Assembly: GCA_902702965.1 (NCBI GenBank)
Contig: CACRXP010000029.1
Location: forward strand, 231,738-295,737
Direction: 5' to 3'
Length of the DNA stretch: 64,000 bases
Origin: Spirometra erinaceieuropaei
Taxonomy: Eukaryota > Platyhelminthes > Cestoda > Diphyllobothriidea > Diphyllobothriidae
Part shown: piece after piece, positions 49,001 to 58,622 of the stretch
Layout: each line of letters opens with the position of its first letter
Numbering within the stretch: position 1 is the first letter of the stretch
Notes under the pieces: model-generated
Told to the model about the DNA's origin: nothing
What the model saw: only the letters and a program-made list of their open reading frames with translations
The model's database searches: none
Translations under genes and position numbers: made by a program

Positions 49001-52000
49001 AAAAAGGAGGCGCATTATAGTAGGTGGACTAACTCATGAAAAAATAACCGAAATTCCGAAATGCGTTTTAGTTTCGAAAGGATGAATTAAGTAGAGTTGG
49101 AGAACTAATCATCAAGCAGCATAGTTCTATAATAATTCAGTTACCCCAGGACGCCGGCAGCAAGCATAAGTTATACTCTGCAAAAAATGACTACCTAAAT
49201 AGCATGCATATTTCCCCCTGACTTTTGATGCCATTAAAAATTTAATCATATTTTATGGAAAACATAAGTGAAAATATTCATTCTTTTTCTCATTCGGTAG
49301 GAAATTACGTCTTCATCAAATTTTTTACTCGAAGCAGGGGTATACTTTGGTTTTAAAAAGTTTCTAATTGTGAGATTTTTTAATACCTTGAAGTGGCCGT
49401 TAATAAAACGTCATGTCTCTACATTTACTAATGTGACTTGTAAAGTTAGCATTGTGGCTCAAATCCACTGCTGAATTTTATGGACCCTATATGGTGTCCA
49501 CTTAATACCGTAGAGAAATGTATTGTTTTCCTTACGTGGAAAATATATGGTTTGTAGTTTTGAAACACTGAATGCGAGTGTGACGGCAGGTCGGGCTCAA
49601 AATCATTCGGGAATGGAAAAAGTTTTTGAAAACTGAATTATAGCCTGCTTCCGAGCATAAAATGGAAAGAAGACGTAATTTCCTACGGAATGAGTAGGAG
49701 ACTGAACATTTTATGCATGTTTTCCACGAAAAATAATTCGATTTTTAATGGCATCGAAAATCAATGAGATAAACGCCTGCTATTTAAGTTGTCGTTTTTC
49801 GCAGAGTATAGCTTTTGCATGCTGCCGCAAAGAAGTTCCTTCGAAAGTCGGTATCTTGAGATAACTGAATTATTATACAATTATGTTGCTTGATGATTAG
49901 TTCTTTAACTCTGTTAAATTAATCTTTTTGAACCGAAAACGCATTTCGGAATTTCGGTTGACCTTTCATGAGTTAGCCCACCTACTGTACAGTCTTCACC
50001 ATTCATGACGTGAATTGCAAGCTTGCCTTCCGATTTTTGCCCTTCAAGCCGTCGCTAGGGACAGCGAAATAAGTGTGTACAAGCGTAGTTTGTATGAATG
50101 CTATTTCAGTGAAGTAAAAACAAAAATAAGTGGGCAAACAGGACAACGCACGTAATCAGTCTGATTGCACCGTGGAGCAGCGGCGGACGATACAAGGGTT
50201 TTCGAGGCTACTCATTCGGTTCCTTATTGGCACTGACTGGGGTTTAATGGATACACTTATAACTTGGATACCAATATCAGACAACGGATATAATAGCTAA
50301 GGGAAAATTCCATGGCGCAAAAATAATTCACAATAATTTATGCCGTGCAGTCGCTTGTAATTTTGAAATCCGCAAATTCGCATGCCTACTTTTGGGCTTT
50401 GGGGCAAATTATGTGTCCGTATTACATCTATTCGGACATTAATAGAATCCGAGAAATCTTTAGGGCCGCCTCTGTTGAACAGAAAGGAAAGGAGATGAAA
50501 CACATTTCATTTTCTATAACTGTATGCCATTGTAGTACGTGGAATTCTTTTGCTTGGCCGATAATTTAGTGCTCCTCTAACCAAAACCTCACAAGGCCGT
50601 TTCTTTAGACTGAGCCCACAAAGCATAATTAAATAATAAATATTTACTGATAGGTTTACCAGATTTTTCTTTAGCGTAACACATATTTTCAACTGTCGTC
50701 AATATTTCTTGGCAGGTATGATCTTAATGCTCTCCTATACCTTGCGCAAACCTTGAAGGGAACTGAACATGAGTACCTACTTGAGGTATTTGGAGAAGGC
50801 TACGTGTGGATATTTACACCTTCGACAATGGCTCTGCTTACTATTGCTGATGAAAATCAGAAGCAGAACGCGCGTGGAACAATCCTGTTGTCGGAATTCA
50901 CTGTTTTCGAAAAAATTCCTGGGATGTTCGGTAAGTGGATTTTCTTTGAAAAGCTTCGCTTTTAATGTAAACTGGACCATTTCGCCTTCTGCATAAACGT
51001 TTCTGTGCTACTGTACATAAATTATTTCTTGTCTTGTGGAAAGCATATTATGTAAATATTAGAATAGACAATTAACCTGGGGTTTTGCATTACCGGAAAA
51101 AAAGAGGTGTATGTCAACGTCACCTGGAAAAGTGTGTTTGACATAACGAGAAATATGTCATCTGGGAAGCATTTGATTTGCTAAAGACTAGGTCAGAATT
51201 CTACGTCTAGTTTTCCTCTAAAATGAACTTTGATAACTGTTACATCTGAAAAGAATGTTGTGTGCGGATGTCCACCAAAACTTCATCAGTACAAAAACTT
51301 GTTCAGTTACATTGGGTAACTGTTAACCGGAATTCAACATGTGCTTTCGATTAGGTGGGATTATTTAGGTGAGATTGTAATATTGATCTGCGTACTGGAC
51401 AATCCTCAGATACTGCAGCCACGCCAAGATGACGCTGACTAAAGCTACCGGCAAACATGACTACGTAGGTTCTGGAATATTTCTTCATCGATTTTACTTG
51501 CCCTCATAGGTCGTTGCGCATTTCACGGAAAGCCTACACAAAATAACTGTCACTTAACTCACTTGATAATAAATTACATCCTTTTTACATTTTATACTTC
51601 AAAAAATTGCAGCCTTTGCTTTTAAAATACTCGCAAGTACAAATTTTTAAAATGGGAAAAATGACGAGGTAAACAGCTTCGTGCCACTCTGTACGTCCTT
51701 GTTCTCTTGGAAGTATAAGCCATCATCAGTGTCTGTTGTAGAATGTTGTGGGGCCAAATGATATCTTTGTAAATCTTAGGAATTTAGGATATTACTAACA
51801 TGAAAAATATACAACCATTGCCTTGGAAAATCTGTAAGGTGCAGTGACAGGTTGTGTTTAAGATTGTTTTGAGAGGTATAGAGCTTTTTGCAACCAAAAG
51901 TTGCCATTTCTCTGAGTAAACAACGCAATAATAACATTGATGGCCGCCGAATGAGTGAAATAAAAGAGATTTCTGCGCAAGTTTTTTTATAAGACATGCT

Positions 52001-55000
52001 TGGATTTGTAAGGAAAGGGACAGCCAACAAACAAATCCGACACAACCTTCGTAGTCATTTTTTAGGTGAACTGAACGAATTACATTTGGACGCCGGCATC
52101 CTGGCTTGACTAAAATATTTGAAGATTATGCTGCCCGCTGATCAATATTGCAACTCAACTCAAGTAATCCTTTCTACTCGTAAACAGGCTTCGGAATTCC
52201 TGTTAACATTTCGTGCGATACACCATTTACTGCAGGTCTGTTTTGGTCTCTCTTTGAAATATCAGGGAAAGTGTGCGTTCCATGTTGACTGCTACAGCCC
52301 AATAAGGCATAGTAAAGGGAGGTATAAAAAGCCGCCGGCCTCGAAGTAGCAGACGTTGCTTTCGCAAACCTTGTTGGCTGGTGCGTCGTTTCAGTTTGGT
52401 ACTCGCATGGTCTACTACTACTTGGAGATAAATAAGTAATGCAGTCTATTTAAATGCCAAGCCTTTCAGGCCGAACTAGTTTGCATTGGAGTTGTAAGCT
52501 GGAACTATTTGACTGGAATTCTTTAAATATGACGTTTTCCATTTGCAAATTATTTCACTCATTACGAATTTTTCCAATGCTGGTTTCCGAGGGGATTTGT
52601 GTGTATATGCTCTCCGAAATAAAAAAATCGATTATTTGGGAAACCGATCTTGGCCTTAGGTTCGAGGTCCATCCCTAATATACTCAGATTTTGGTTATTC
52701 TATTCATTTTCAATTACCAAATTCTACAGAAGAGGAAGACGTAGAAAGGTTTCTTGGCAACTAACAGTCGATACTCCATGTGTTCCCTAGGACTTTTCTG
52801 GGCATCCTTCATCCTTCAGTAAGATTTTTAGGTAGCAATGCATTTCCCGTAGACTGTGGGTGTGTTGCCTATTGGTCACACACCTAGCGGAGTTATGTTC
52901 CGAATTGTTGAAGCGCAAATATCGGACATTCAAGTTCTTGTGACAGTGGTTCCTCGTGATAGGTGGTCATCTGAACTTGTAGTAAACAAACTGTCATTTT
53001 GCAACTGTCATTTTGTTACTAGCCTAGCAGCTACGTTGTGACCATTAATTTTAGATGTTGCGCTTTTGCAGCTGGTTTAAAATAGCCAACTACAAATATC
53101 GAATGTACATACAAAATAAAATCGCACAGTAATACAACAAAAAAAAATTTCGTTTCTGTTATGCGAAAAAATCATTTAGGATTTGCTAAATTTGCAAAAA
53201 ATATCCAGTCTGTTCTTCCGTAGGCAATAAATGGCGCTTAAAAATAAATAACTCTTAAAATTTATACATTCATCTTTGCTGTTCGTAATGCTATTTAACT
53301 TCTGAATGTTGATTTTGCGGATTCTTCTATGATACTCGATTGATTTTAACCACATCACATATTTTTCAAGGTCTTATCTGTCTAAATGACAATTCGAACC
53401 GCAGGAAATTCAGTGCCCTGGCAGTGGAAATTTGGTATCGCTCACTGATGGAGTTAATCAAGCAAATGACCGAAATATTTCCGCACACGAAACCCCTCTC
53501 TTTCAGTCCAGTGACAGCGGACACGCTTGTCTACTATCGAGATCTTCTAGAAAAACTGCGACCGAACAATCTGTGCGAGGTAAATGAACGCATGGGGTGG
53601 AAATGGGGACATCGACTAAATGCGTAAGTCTTAATGGGAAGTCAGTAGTATAATGAAGCATGAAAATATGTCGGAGAAATAAGTTCTGCTTGTCGGGATT
53701 AGGGGTTTGCTCATCAAACCTTGGCCTAAACATCACTCATAGACATTATTGTTTTACTTGGTACATGCAGATCTCACAAGAGTAACTACTGAAACATTAG
53801 TTATCTGTTCTATGGGCTCCAGGCCTCGGAGATGCTGGACAGAAAGAATATACGGTAGCTAAGCAAACTGATGAAATGTCAGTCGAAATTCTGAAATGCG
53901 TTTTCGACTCGTAAAGATTAATGAGTAGTGTTGTTCTATTAATCCTGAATGAAGGGCATAATTCAGTTTTACGAAGTTCCTAACTACGAGACTTTTAAGA
54001 CCGTCAAATGCCCGTTCATAAAACCTCGTACCTCTGCATTTACTAATGTTGCTTGCCTAGTTTATAATACGACTCAAATCCACTGCTAAATGTTATTAAC
54101 CATATAGCCTCCTCCTAATAGCGATTAGAAGTGTATGAATTCCCTTGCATGCAAAACATATAGCTTGTAACCTGGGAGCCCTGAATGTAATTAAAATGAC
54201 ACGTCGAGTCATTTTTGTAATTATTTAACTGCCATGTGAATAGGTATGAGGTTGTATAAAACTAAGTATCTGGATCAAACTGTGGGGTAAACTTTGGCCG
54301 GCTTAATGCATTTTTCATATTATTAGGTAAGCAATTGGGTGCGCAACATAGATTGCCCATAGCGACTTTTCCTCGTAATTAGCCACAGCTTAGTCTGGAG
54401 AAGGTAACTTGAGTTGCCAACATTCATCGGTTGCCCAATTTTTATTAAGATATTTATTGTTGCATAGTCTGCTTTCAACAGGCAAATTTACATTGCGTAC
54501 CATCATTTCACGAAGTGAAAACATATAGGGGTTCGCCTGAAGGCTTCATTTACGCTCTTCTGTGTAAAAGTACTGGTTAGAAAACTGCTTGGGCTTATCT
54601 GCCCGAGTCTCTGAAACCTCAGAAATGGCAGCGACAATCCAGAAAATAGTCAATGCAGCAAGTTTAATCATTTCAGAGTTGAGAGATATAATTCGCCTAG
54701 GCCCCATGTGCTGACCGTTAAACTTTATTGCAGACCGAGTGATACGCCGTCCTGTTAATTTGAATAATACTCTCCCTCTACATGATATGCAACACAGTAC
54801 ACCAGACTGCCGTATGCCGGTTCTCAGCATTCACGAGACAGTTTCGCGTGGTTGCCCCGATCTATGAGCAGCACTAGCACCAAACCTCATGGTAGCACGT
54901 TCATTTACATCCCAAATAGTCCAGAGTTAATAGGATTGCAGCCTGGACATCTGACTAAACTTTAGTTAGTCAACATACTGACCCCCCTTCCACATACCTT

Positions 55001-58000
55001 TAATTTAGAATTCCCAGCACTGACTATTGCTCGGATGAGGCACCTTATATCTCTAGTCCCATGCCGCCTAAAACAAAAAATGACTGCAGCAGTCTTAGAA
55101 GTCAAAAAATATGCAAGCGACTTCGAGCAGTCCTGTTATTGTTCCATCAGTGTTCATTTTGGAAATGAAATGGCGTCGGCGCCTGCTAAACCCATTTTCA
55201 GTAAATGTAACTTCCAGCTTGTTAAAGTGTGTCGACAGCCTTTGCACATTCCAAAAACTGTTTCTAAAACATTTTTACAGTAAAAGGAGAAGGTGTGGTG
55301 GACGAAGGGGCATCTCCGGTATGGGTTCTTCAAACCCAAAGCTTGGGAAGATTTTGTTAAGACCCGGTAGTCGAAGCTATAAATATCCTCGTGGCGCGCC
55401 TCGCAGTTCTTTCTGAATATGCACCTTTGACAGGTTTATTAGAACAAAAGTCCTTTGAAGTTCGTCATTTTACGACTGTCGGGGGTTATCATGGTTTTCA
55501 ACACTATAGCGCCGAAAATTTCTAGTGTCTAATGAGCTAGAAAGTGCGCGCGAAATAATTCACACTGATCTTTATTTTAAAGGAGAGCTCGCGTGTGAAT
55601 CATAAATAATATTTTTATGGCACTATAATTTTACTGATTTTTGCTTTAACACTAGTTCACAGTTTCCTCTGCAGCCGCATCCATGCTGTACTTTTAAAAC
55701 TCACTGCGCATTTGAATTTCCAAAAGAAACTTTTGCGAATTTCAAAATATTTGAAATGCCCGACAGCGAACTGAGACTTTTGTCCTGAAAACCCATGGAT
55801 GATTCAGAAAATTTTTGACAGGTTCATAAATAACACCAAAAGAAATAAGCCATCTGTGACTGTCTTTGACCTCCTAATTGACTGCGAGGTCAAAATCCCA
55901 GACAACTACTTTCAGGGTCCAGCTCTATAGATAAGTTCCTCACGATCTTGAAGCATTTCGATAGCAAGGTTTATTCTGGTCAACTGCGCGTTTGCCATTT
56001 TAACAAACCTGTTAACTAGACAATTCTTCCTTTGCACAGTCACGAGGAACGAATTTTGCAGCATTTTAGCAGTTTGATGCGTGTTTAGTTTAATAATCAT
56101 TTATTGCATCCGATAATTCGACTGAACAGTTTATCCGTTCATACTTAGAATTATGCGCAACCTTCAATTGACCTTGGATGACGAACCCGTTAGCTTCCTC
56201 AGTAACGGCGGTTTAAACGTATCTAAGCTTCTCATTCTGAATTCCCGAACAACCACGGAGAAGATGGACTGGTTCAAGGTTTGTCATTCTCATGCTTGCA
56301 ATCTTGCCTTAGCACACAAAATATGGACACCATAAAATCCTACCAACGATAACGGAATATCACCATAGATAAATAGCCAGTAAAACCCAACAATTAGCAA
56401 ATTAATTTGTGTTGATTGCAGAAATCCTAGGATCGCTTTCTCACGTCATATGTCATTGCAGTTCGACCATCGTGACCGAAGGTACGCACACTGTACTCCA
56501 CCACAGGGTGAGAGTAGTCATTAGTGACTTGCGCGTGAATTAGTTGGTTGGATGTGGTTATGTAGCCCCACCTGAAGTAAAAAAACTCCAATCACCTAAA
56601 TACGGGATCGGTGGAACCAGGGAACGCATAGGCGACGAGGTCAAGTAGTTGAATGCAAAAAGAGCTATTGGGATTGCGCAGTTGTACTTGGAATGACTGA
56701 TAAATAATTGCAATAACCCCTAACCCTAACCACTAAACCTAACCATTAACCCAAAACCCAGCAGTATTGTGTCCATCAGGTGGGGCTACCAAACCACATC
56801 TTACCAATTAGTTTATAGTGATCGTTGAATTGCGCAGCATCTAACGTACCCCCATCTCCATCTCTTCCCCCTGCCTCACCTGGGTCCGCCGTCTAGACAT
56901 AGTCAAGAACACCAGAGTAGGGAGAGGACGCAGGTGTCTGACACGTCCGGAGTCGCTCCTTGGGCGTGAGGTCACACCTGGTTCGGATTTCACTGGGCGG
57001 GATTGCCATAGACGCCACACTAAGAAGGGGCCATTGCAGTCTGACTCTCAGTCCACCAGTCTGCCACTCTACACAAACACATGCTAGGCTGACTGCGAGG
57101 TTCAAGTGAAATCACCGATAGAAAACCTTCCAAGCCACGGCTTCCATGACAGCTTAAAGCGCGACAGGGTGTTTATGACGAGGGAAATGCGCCGAGTTAT
57201 TGATCTTACTCTCCATTCCCCCTCTCTGAGGCCCCAGCCTCTGTCTGAGCCGGTCAGATGTCTGGAGCGGGGAATGGGTGCGCTAGCTGACACAGTTAGA
57301 GAGCTCGTGTACGCGTCCCACAAGCACGGTTTGATCCCAAACGCAAACACCAGGATTTCGCAAACAAAGGGGATAGAACGCTCGGATTTCACCTGCAGCA
57401 GAGGAGTTGCACAGAGAAAGGAGTCGAAGGGTACATTTTCCGTCTACGTCAGAGATGCCAGTGATGTGGAATTTGAGTGTATGTATGTCACGTGTGTTGA
57501 TGGCGGAATATGTGGTGATGTGGTCGTTTCTGCGGTGATTTACCTCAGGTTTTCATGCAAGGCGCATATGACGTACTAGGTCCATTGGGTGGATGAATGG
57601 TCATGAGCGGAATGGGCAGTTGAGGTGAGTGCGTAGCCATGTTTTAGTGCTCCTGGCAATGACTCGCAAGCGACCGACCAGACCGATTCGTGACGAACAT
57701 CGGCGTCATATACTATAGTTGTTACTTGAGAGTATGACGTCTCACGCTTCCCTCAAAATATATTGTCTGTCCCAGACGTAAACTAGATTTCTCATGGCCA
57801 TTGGAAAATACTTCAGTTGTCTGTTGCGATAAAAATGCAGCGCTGAGTTGGCTGAATTGGCATAATTAATGCCGTTACAGGCTTTACCTGATCATTGAAG
57901 CTGCTGTCATTTGGGAATAAACACCTACGCGATAAATTTCAGGGCGGTTAGGGTTAGTTAATTAAAGTAGCGTAAGTCCTTCCCAGGAAAAACAATGCCT

Positions 58001-58296
58001 TTTTCATCTACACGAAACCAGCGCACAAACAATACTACAGCTTTGCCTAAATTTCCATAGTATTTTATTCGTGGAAACTTTCTGTTGCATTCCCACCTTC
58101 AAAAAATATGCTCCATTTGCAGGTGGGAACTTGGTCAATGAGCAGTAAGTGGGGACGAACCAAGTCCCGATTGTGGTTGGATGGGGTCACATGGCCAGGT
58201 GGGGCTAACTCCCCTCCCATTGGTCGGTCGCGTAATATGAAGCTCCGCGTGGCAATGCTTCAGGAGAAGCCGTTCCTCATCTACGGAAAGTTGCAG
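34439..58296 (+). CDS. NMDA-type ionotropic glutamate receptor, N-terminal part (seven exons, 3' end missing)
   Basis: Exons 34439-35032, 43653-43855, 47517-47684, 50716-50930, 53371-53623, 56149-56278 and 58123-58296 total 1737 nt, or 579 codons. Each intron begins GT and ends AG, and every junction keeps the reading frame without a stop. The family is a glutamate-gated cation channel of the plasma membrane; this part is extracellular. Residues 1 to about 40 are a signal sequence with a long hydrophobic run. Residues 40 to about 520 read as the bilobed amino-terminal domain (for example FHPLSIQ, SSLGLPTITW, FLKAFSWNIALVV, GYVWIFTPS). Residues 522-579 hold VGTW, then WPGG (545-548) and LRVAMLQEKPF, the start of the S1 ligand-binding half. 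The LSF-like, G-G-L-N-V-S-K-L and VGTW order resembles GluN2, while WPGG also occurs in GluN1, so the subunit class is unsettled. WPGG lies some 150 residues later than in vertebrate subunits, so the amino-terminal domain is enlarged. S2, the pore and the C-tail are not seen. Confidence 0.85.
35240..36012 (-). mobile_element. Merlin-type DNA transposon remnant
   Basis: Inverted ends of about 36 bp (AACAATCGGGAGATGGCACC at the right end read leftwards, and its complement at 35250-35290) bracket a transposase remnant. The internal region is shorter than a complete Merlin element would be. Confidence 0.6.
35524..35850 (-). pseudogene. Merlin/ISXO2-like transposase, C-terminal fragment
   Basis: The frame reads WLVKGSIVVTDEWKAYNRF, then YLHFSVNHSKNFKDP and AVWAHINEVQYRLWFGLNA. 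The T/S-D-E-W-x-A-Y block with the second catalytic Asp, followed by V-N-H-S-x-N-F-x-D-P, is characteristic of IS1595/Merlin DDE transposases. The N-terminal half is absent, and about ten residues between the blocks (KRQLHEGG) look inserted or changed. It lies in receptor intron 1 in antisense. Confidence 0.72.
36714..37676. mobile_element. Palindromic MITE, copy 4 (receptor intron 1)
   Basis: The 963-bp copy begins TAGTAGGTTGGCTTAGTCAT after TA and ends GAGTTAACCTACCTACTG before TA. Internal stretches around 36840-36960 are repeated inverted at 37370-37560. Confidence 0.8.
38211..38360. mobile_element. 150-bp hairpin element
   Basis: GTCAAGTTGTACTTATGCAC at 38211 is repeated inverted at 38339-38360. 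It is a small non-coding foldback element of unknown family. Confidence 0.55.
39230..39345 (+). repeat. Dispersed repeat, copy 2, left part
   Basis: CGAGAAAGAAATAAAAAGAC, GAGGGAGGTCAAGGTGCTTT and GCGACAATGTAATAC match 8255-8352. The copy is interrupted after the 10-bp word AATGTAATAC and resumes at 40042. Confidence 0.65.
39424..39465 (-). ncRNA. Hammerhead-ribozyme-like motif, copy 5
   Basis: Helix II GGAUUC/GAAUCC is perfect, with loop GGGUGA. CUGAUGA and GAAACGUC are intact. Helix I has one U-U mismatch (GUCU with AGUC). Confidence 0.6.
39948..39989 (+). ncRNA. Hammerhead-ribozyme-like motif, copy 6 (best)
   Basis: Helix I GUCU (39948-39951) pairs with AGGC (39986-39989). CUGAUGA is at 39952-39958, one extra U at 39959, perfect helix II GGAUUC/GAAUCC with loop GAGUGA, then GAAACGUC ending at 39985. 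The expected cut is after that GUC. Penelope-like elements are known to carry small type I hammerheads. Helix III here is only A-U and C-G with no loop. Confidence 0.65.
40042..40095 (+). repeat. Dispersed repeat, copy 2, right part
   Basis: CTTTTTGACAGTGTGTGAAA followed by AGGGGCAT corresponds to 8353-8382 in the unsplit copy. Confidence 0.55.
40230..40624 (+). mobile_element. Solo LTR with 5-bp target duplication
   Basis: The 395-bp unit begins TGTTATGACCCGG and ends CTCACCATAACA, so it has TG...CA ends with a longer TGTTATG/CATAACA inverted match. TAAAC flanks both sides (40225-40229, 40625-40629). No internal retrotransposon genes adjoin it, as after LTR-LTR recombination. Confidence 0.8.
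40630..43652. other. Right part of receptor intron 1, no repeats recognised
   Basis: AT-rich sequence with short unmatched frames. A small CCAA tandem (AACCAACCAACCAACCAA) lies near 41420. Confidence 0.45.
43653..43855 (+). CDS. Glutamate receptor exon 2
   Basis: The acceptor is a run of T followed by AG at 43651-43652. The exon opens in phase 0 with LEDAHLAVRLEP and continues HVARALVDFLKAFSWNIALVVYNTN. This is the conserved passage in which receptor amino-terminal domains say that a helix precedes a W plus strand. It ends at 43855 before GTGCGT, leaving two bases (CA) that the first base of exon 3 completes to His. No stop or frameshift is present. The matching phase at both ends supports it as the direct continuation of exon 1 across an 8.6-kb intron. 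Confidence 0.85.
44110..44475 (+). repeat. Dispersed repeat, copy A, left part
   Basis: Sub-units containing CTCGCTGGATTA recur at 44114, 44216 and 44371. The block matches 46370-46623, including GGTACCGCGTGGTAATTCGC-like sequence and GAGGCTGG.GTATA. It resumes after the LTR element at 45036-45220. Confidence 0.65.
44476..45035. mobile_element. Rearranged LTR element with inverted ends
   Basis: The right part (44674-45035) is an LTR of the same family as 40230-40624 (TGTTATGACCCGGAAG, CCGGCTTGGTCCCCTGTTC, CTCTCCATAACA). The left part begins at 44476 with the inverted LTR end (TGTTATGGAGAGTACAAGC) followed by about 140 bases of internal sequence. CACTC flanks the whole (44471-44475 and 45036-45040). 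The same flanking repeat at 46370-46790 has a single CACTC and no insertion. Confidence 0.78.
45036..45220 (+). repeat. Dispersed repeat, copy A, right part
   Basis: CTCACCCCTGGCACAGCCAC, GGAAGGCGC.AATAC and AAGTGAAGCTGCAGAACTAA match 46619-46790. Confidence 0.65.
45714..46087 (+). repeat. Trinucleotide tract (AGT/GGT)n in receptor intron 2
   Basis: About 370 bp of AGT units with scattered GGT, GAA and AAT variants. Long Ser, Val, Leu or Thr frames on both strands arise only from the repeat. Confidence 0.95.
46370..46790 (+). repeat. Dispersed repeat, copy B (uninterrupted)
   Basis: This copy shows the order that is split in copy A, with the pre-insertion site CACTC at 46619-46623. It contains CTCGCTGGATTA sub-units at 46523 and 46642. 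Confidence 0.65.
46869..47095. mobile_element. Foldback element with 50-bp arms
   Basis: The arm 46869-46923 (GCATACGTCTGCTTTCGATA) is inverted at 47029-47095. A related single arm occurs at 7430-7475, also next to a G-rich purine run. Confidence 0.55.
47370..47440 (+). repeat. tRNA-like (SINE-type) sequence
   Basis: TGGCGGTGCACAAGCC and GTGGGTTCGAATCACAC sit at A-box and B-box spacing and are followed by GAGTTTTTC, as after the tRNA-like pair at 58.6 kb. The acceptor stem is poor. Confidence 0.4.
47517..47684 (+). CDS. Glutamate receptor exon 3
   Basis: The acceptor is CTGCAG ending at 47516. The first base completes a split His codon, then the frame reads FEIENLLPFEGLTMKTLIN and ends IWESVGRIIIFNGTP. 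The last segment fits the strand that precedes the next helix in the second lobe. The donor is GTAAGT at 47685. The exon leaves two bases, and the first G of exon 4 completes a Pro codon. Two Cys residues (NCT and VTC) may form or share the domain's disulphides, and NCT is a possible glycosylation site. Confidence 0.85.
48560..48960. repeat. Foldback of two Penelope-like 3' ends (receptor intron 3)
   Basis: The left part (48580-48690) has the family end in minus orientation (CCATTATCAGAGACAAAAGC). The right part (48815-48950) has it in plus orientation (GAAACGTCACGCAAACAAAG). The bases around 48690-48720 and 48795-48820 are inverted copies (ACCTATCAAAATTGGC against GCCAGTTTTGATAGGT). The ribozyme-like cores are mutated. 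Confidence 0.65.
49018..49987. mobile_element. Palindromic MITE, copy 5 (receptor intron 3)
   Basis: The 970-bp copy has ends TAGTAGGTGGACTAACTCAT and GAGTTAGCCCACCTACTG and is flanked by TA. Both halves are inverted copies, including the GAAATGCGTTTT and AACGCATTTC sub-terminal blocks. Confidence 0.82.
50716..50930 (+). CDS. Glutamate receptor exon 4
   Basis: The acceptor is TTGGCAG ending at 50715. The frame reads YDLNALLYLAQTLKG, then EYLLEVFGEGYVWIFTPSTMALL, which matches the pattern of a helix followed by a W-I-x-T-P-S strand seen in glutamate receptor amino-terminal domains. It ends PGMFG at GTAAGT (50931) with one base left over. The frame continues 12 codons past the donor before a stop, but that extension is intronic. 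Confidence 0.88.
51305..52232. mobile_element. Palindromic MITE, copy 6 (receptor intron 4, diverged)
   Basis: The left part (GGGTAACTGTTAACCGGAAT) and right part (GGAATTCCTGTTAACATTTC) are diverged family ends. The interior around 51540-52020 keeps the shared AT-rich body. Confidence 0.6.
53371..53623 (+). CDS. Glutamate receptor exon 5
   Basis: The acceptor is TTTTTCAAG ending at 53370. GT completes the Gly codon begun in exon 4. It encodes about 84 residues including FSALAVEIWYRSLMELIKQM and LVYYRDLLEKLRP, helical segments that lie late in the amino-terminal domain, and NLCEVNERMGWKWGHRLNA. The donor is GTAAGT at 53624, leaving two bases. This exon contributes much of the extra length compared with vertebrate NMDA subunits. 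It is charged and contains several Trp residues. Confidence 0.82.
53852..54235 (+). mobile_element. Palindromic MITE, copy 7 (receptor intron 5, truncated)
   Basis: ACTGATGAAATGTCAGTCGA, GAAATGCGTTTTCG and the ATGCCCGTTCATAAAACCTC block match the left half of the family. The right half is missing after about 54235. Confidence 0.65.
56149..56278 (+). CDS. Glutamate receptor exon 6
   Basis: The acceptor is CATACTTAG ending at 56148. The first base completes an Ala codon, and the frame then reads IMRNLQLTLDDEPVSFLSNGG and NVSKLLILNSRTTTEKMDWFK. This fits the end of the amino-terminal domain, where receptors have a strand with an S-F-x-x-x-G turn followed by a hydrophobic I-L-N strand and a Trp just before the VGxW motif. 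The donor is GTTTGT at 56279, weaker than the others, and the exon ends in phase 0. NVS is a possible glycosylation site. Confidence 0.82.
56546..56806 (-). mobile_element. MITE with TTAGGG-like interior, copy 2 (receptor intron 6)
   Basis: It has the same inverted ends (GATGTGGTTATGTAGCCCC and GGGGCTACCAAACCACATC). The interior at 56716-56762 has CCCTAA units, so this copy is in the opposite orientation to copy 1. Confidence 0.7.
56830..57310 (+). repeat. GC-rich dispersed repeat, copy 2 (receptor intron 6)
   Basis: It matches 23640-24060 in order. The 157-codon open frame that starts at 57106 begins inside this repeat, resembles nothing I know and is not called as a gene. Confidence 0.5.
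58123..58296 (+). CDS. Glutamate receptor exon 7: linker and start of ligand-binding S1
   Basis: The acceptor is TTTGCAG ending at 58122. The frame reads VGTWSMSSKWGR, then DGVTWPGG and MKLRVAMLQEKPFLIYGKLQ. In NMDA receptors VGxW, WPGG and LRV...E.PF mark the passage from the amino-terminal domain into the glutamate/glycine-binding domain. The donor is CAG followed by GTAAGT at 58297, phase 0. I searched the remaining 5.7 kb for the next S1 exon, which should be Cys-rich, and did not recognise one. Confidence 0.88.
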
Positions 58297-58547
58297 GTAA
58301 GTACTCCAAGAAAGCTGTCAAGACCTTTGTGCATGAACTATGAAAGGCAGTTTTGGCTGACTCGGGTTTCCGGCACAAGACGAGAATAGGTGCCGCCGCT
58401 ATTACAGGTAAAGTTGTACTAAACTCCAGCTGGGTTATGATCGAGGCTACGGTTGGGTTTAAGGTTAGATTGGGAATTATGGTTATAGGTTATATTTAAG
58501 ACCAGAATAAGTCATATTGACCAAACTGTGAAAATCTCTGCGCCTCG

Positions 58548-58622
58548 GTGAAATTCGAACCTACGCAGTAAGGGGGAGGCTTTAGCGCAGCCAACGCTCT
58601 AACTCAACGCTCGTAGCTCAGG
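58548..58622 (-). pseudogene. tRNA-Ser-like sequence (GCU-type loop), left arm of a palindromic pair
   Basis: The minus strand has a B box (GGTTCGAAT), an anticodon arm GGCT/AGCC with loop GCGCTAA, which would give anticodon GCU, and a long variable arm as in tRNA-Ser. The 5' acceptor half is degenerate. It abuts a second copy in the opposite orientation. It may be a pseudogene or a tRNA-derived repeat. Confidence 0.5.

Noticed and set aside
57106..57579. 157-codon plus-strand frame
   Set aside because: It begins inside a dispersed GC-rich repeat, lies between receptor exons 6 and 7, and would break their phase match.
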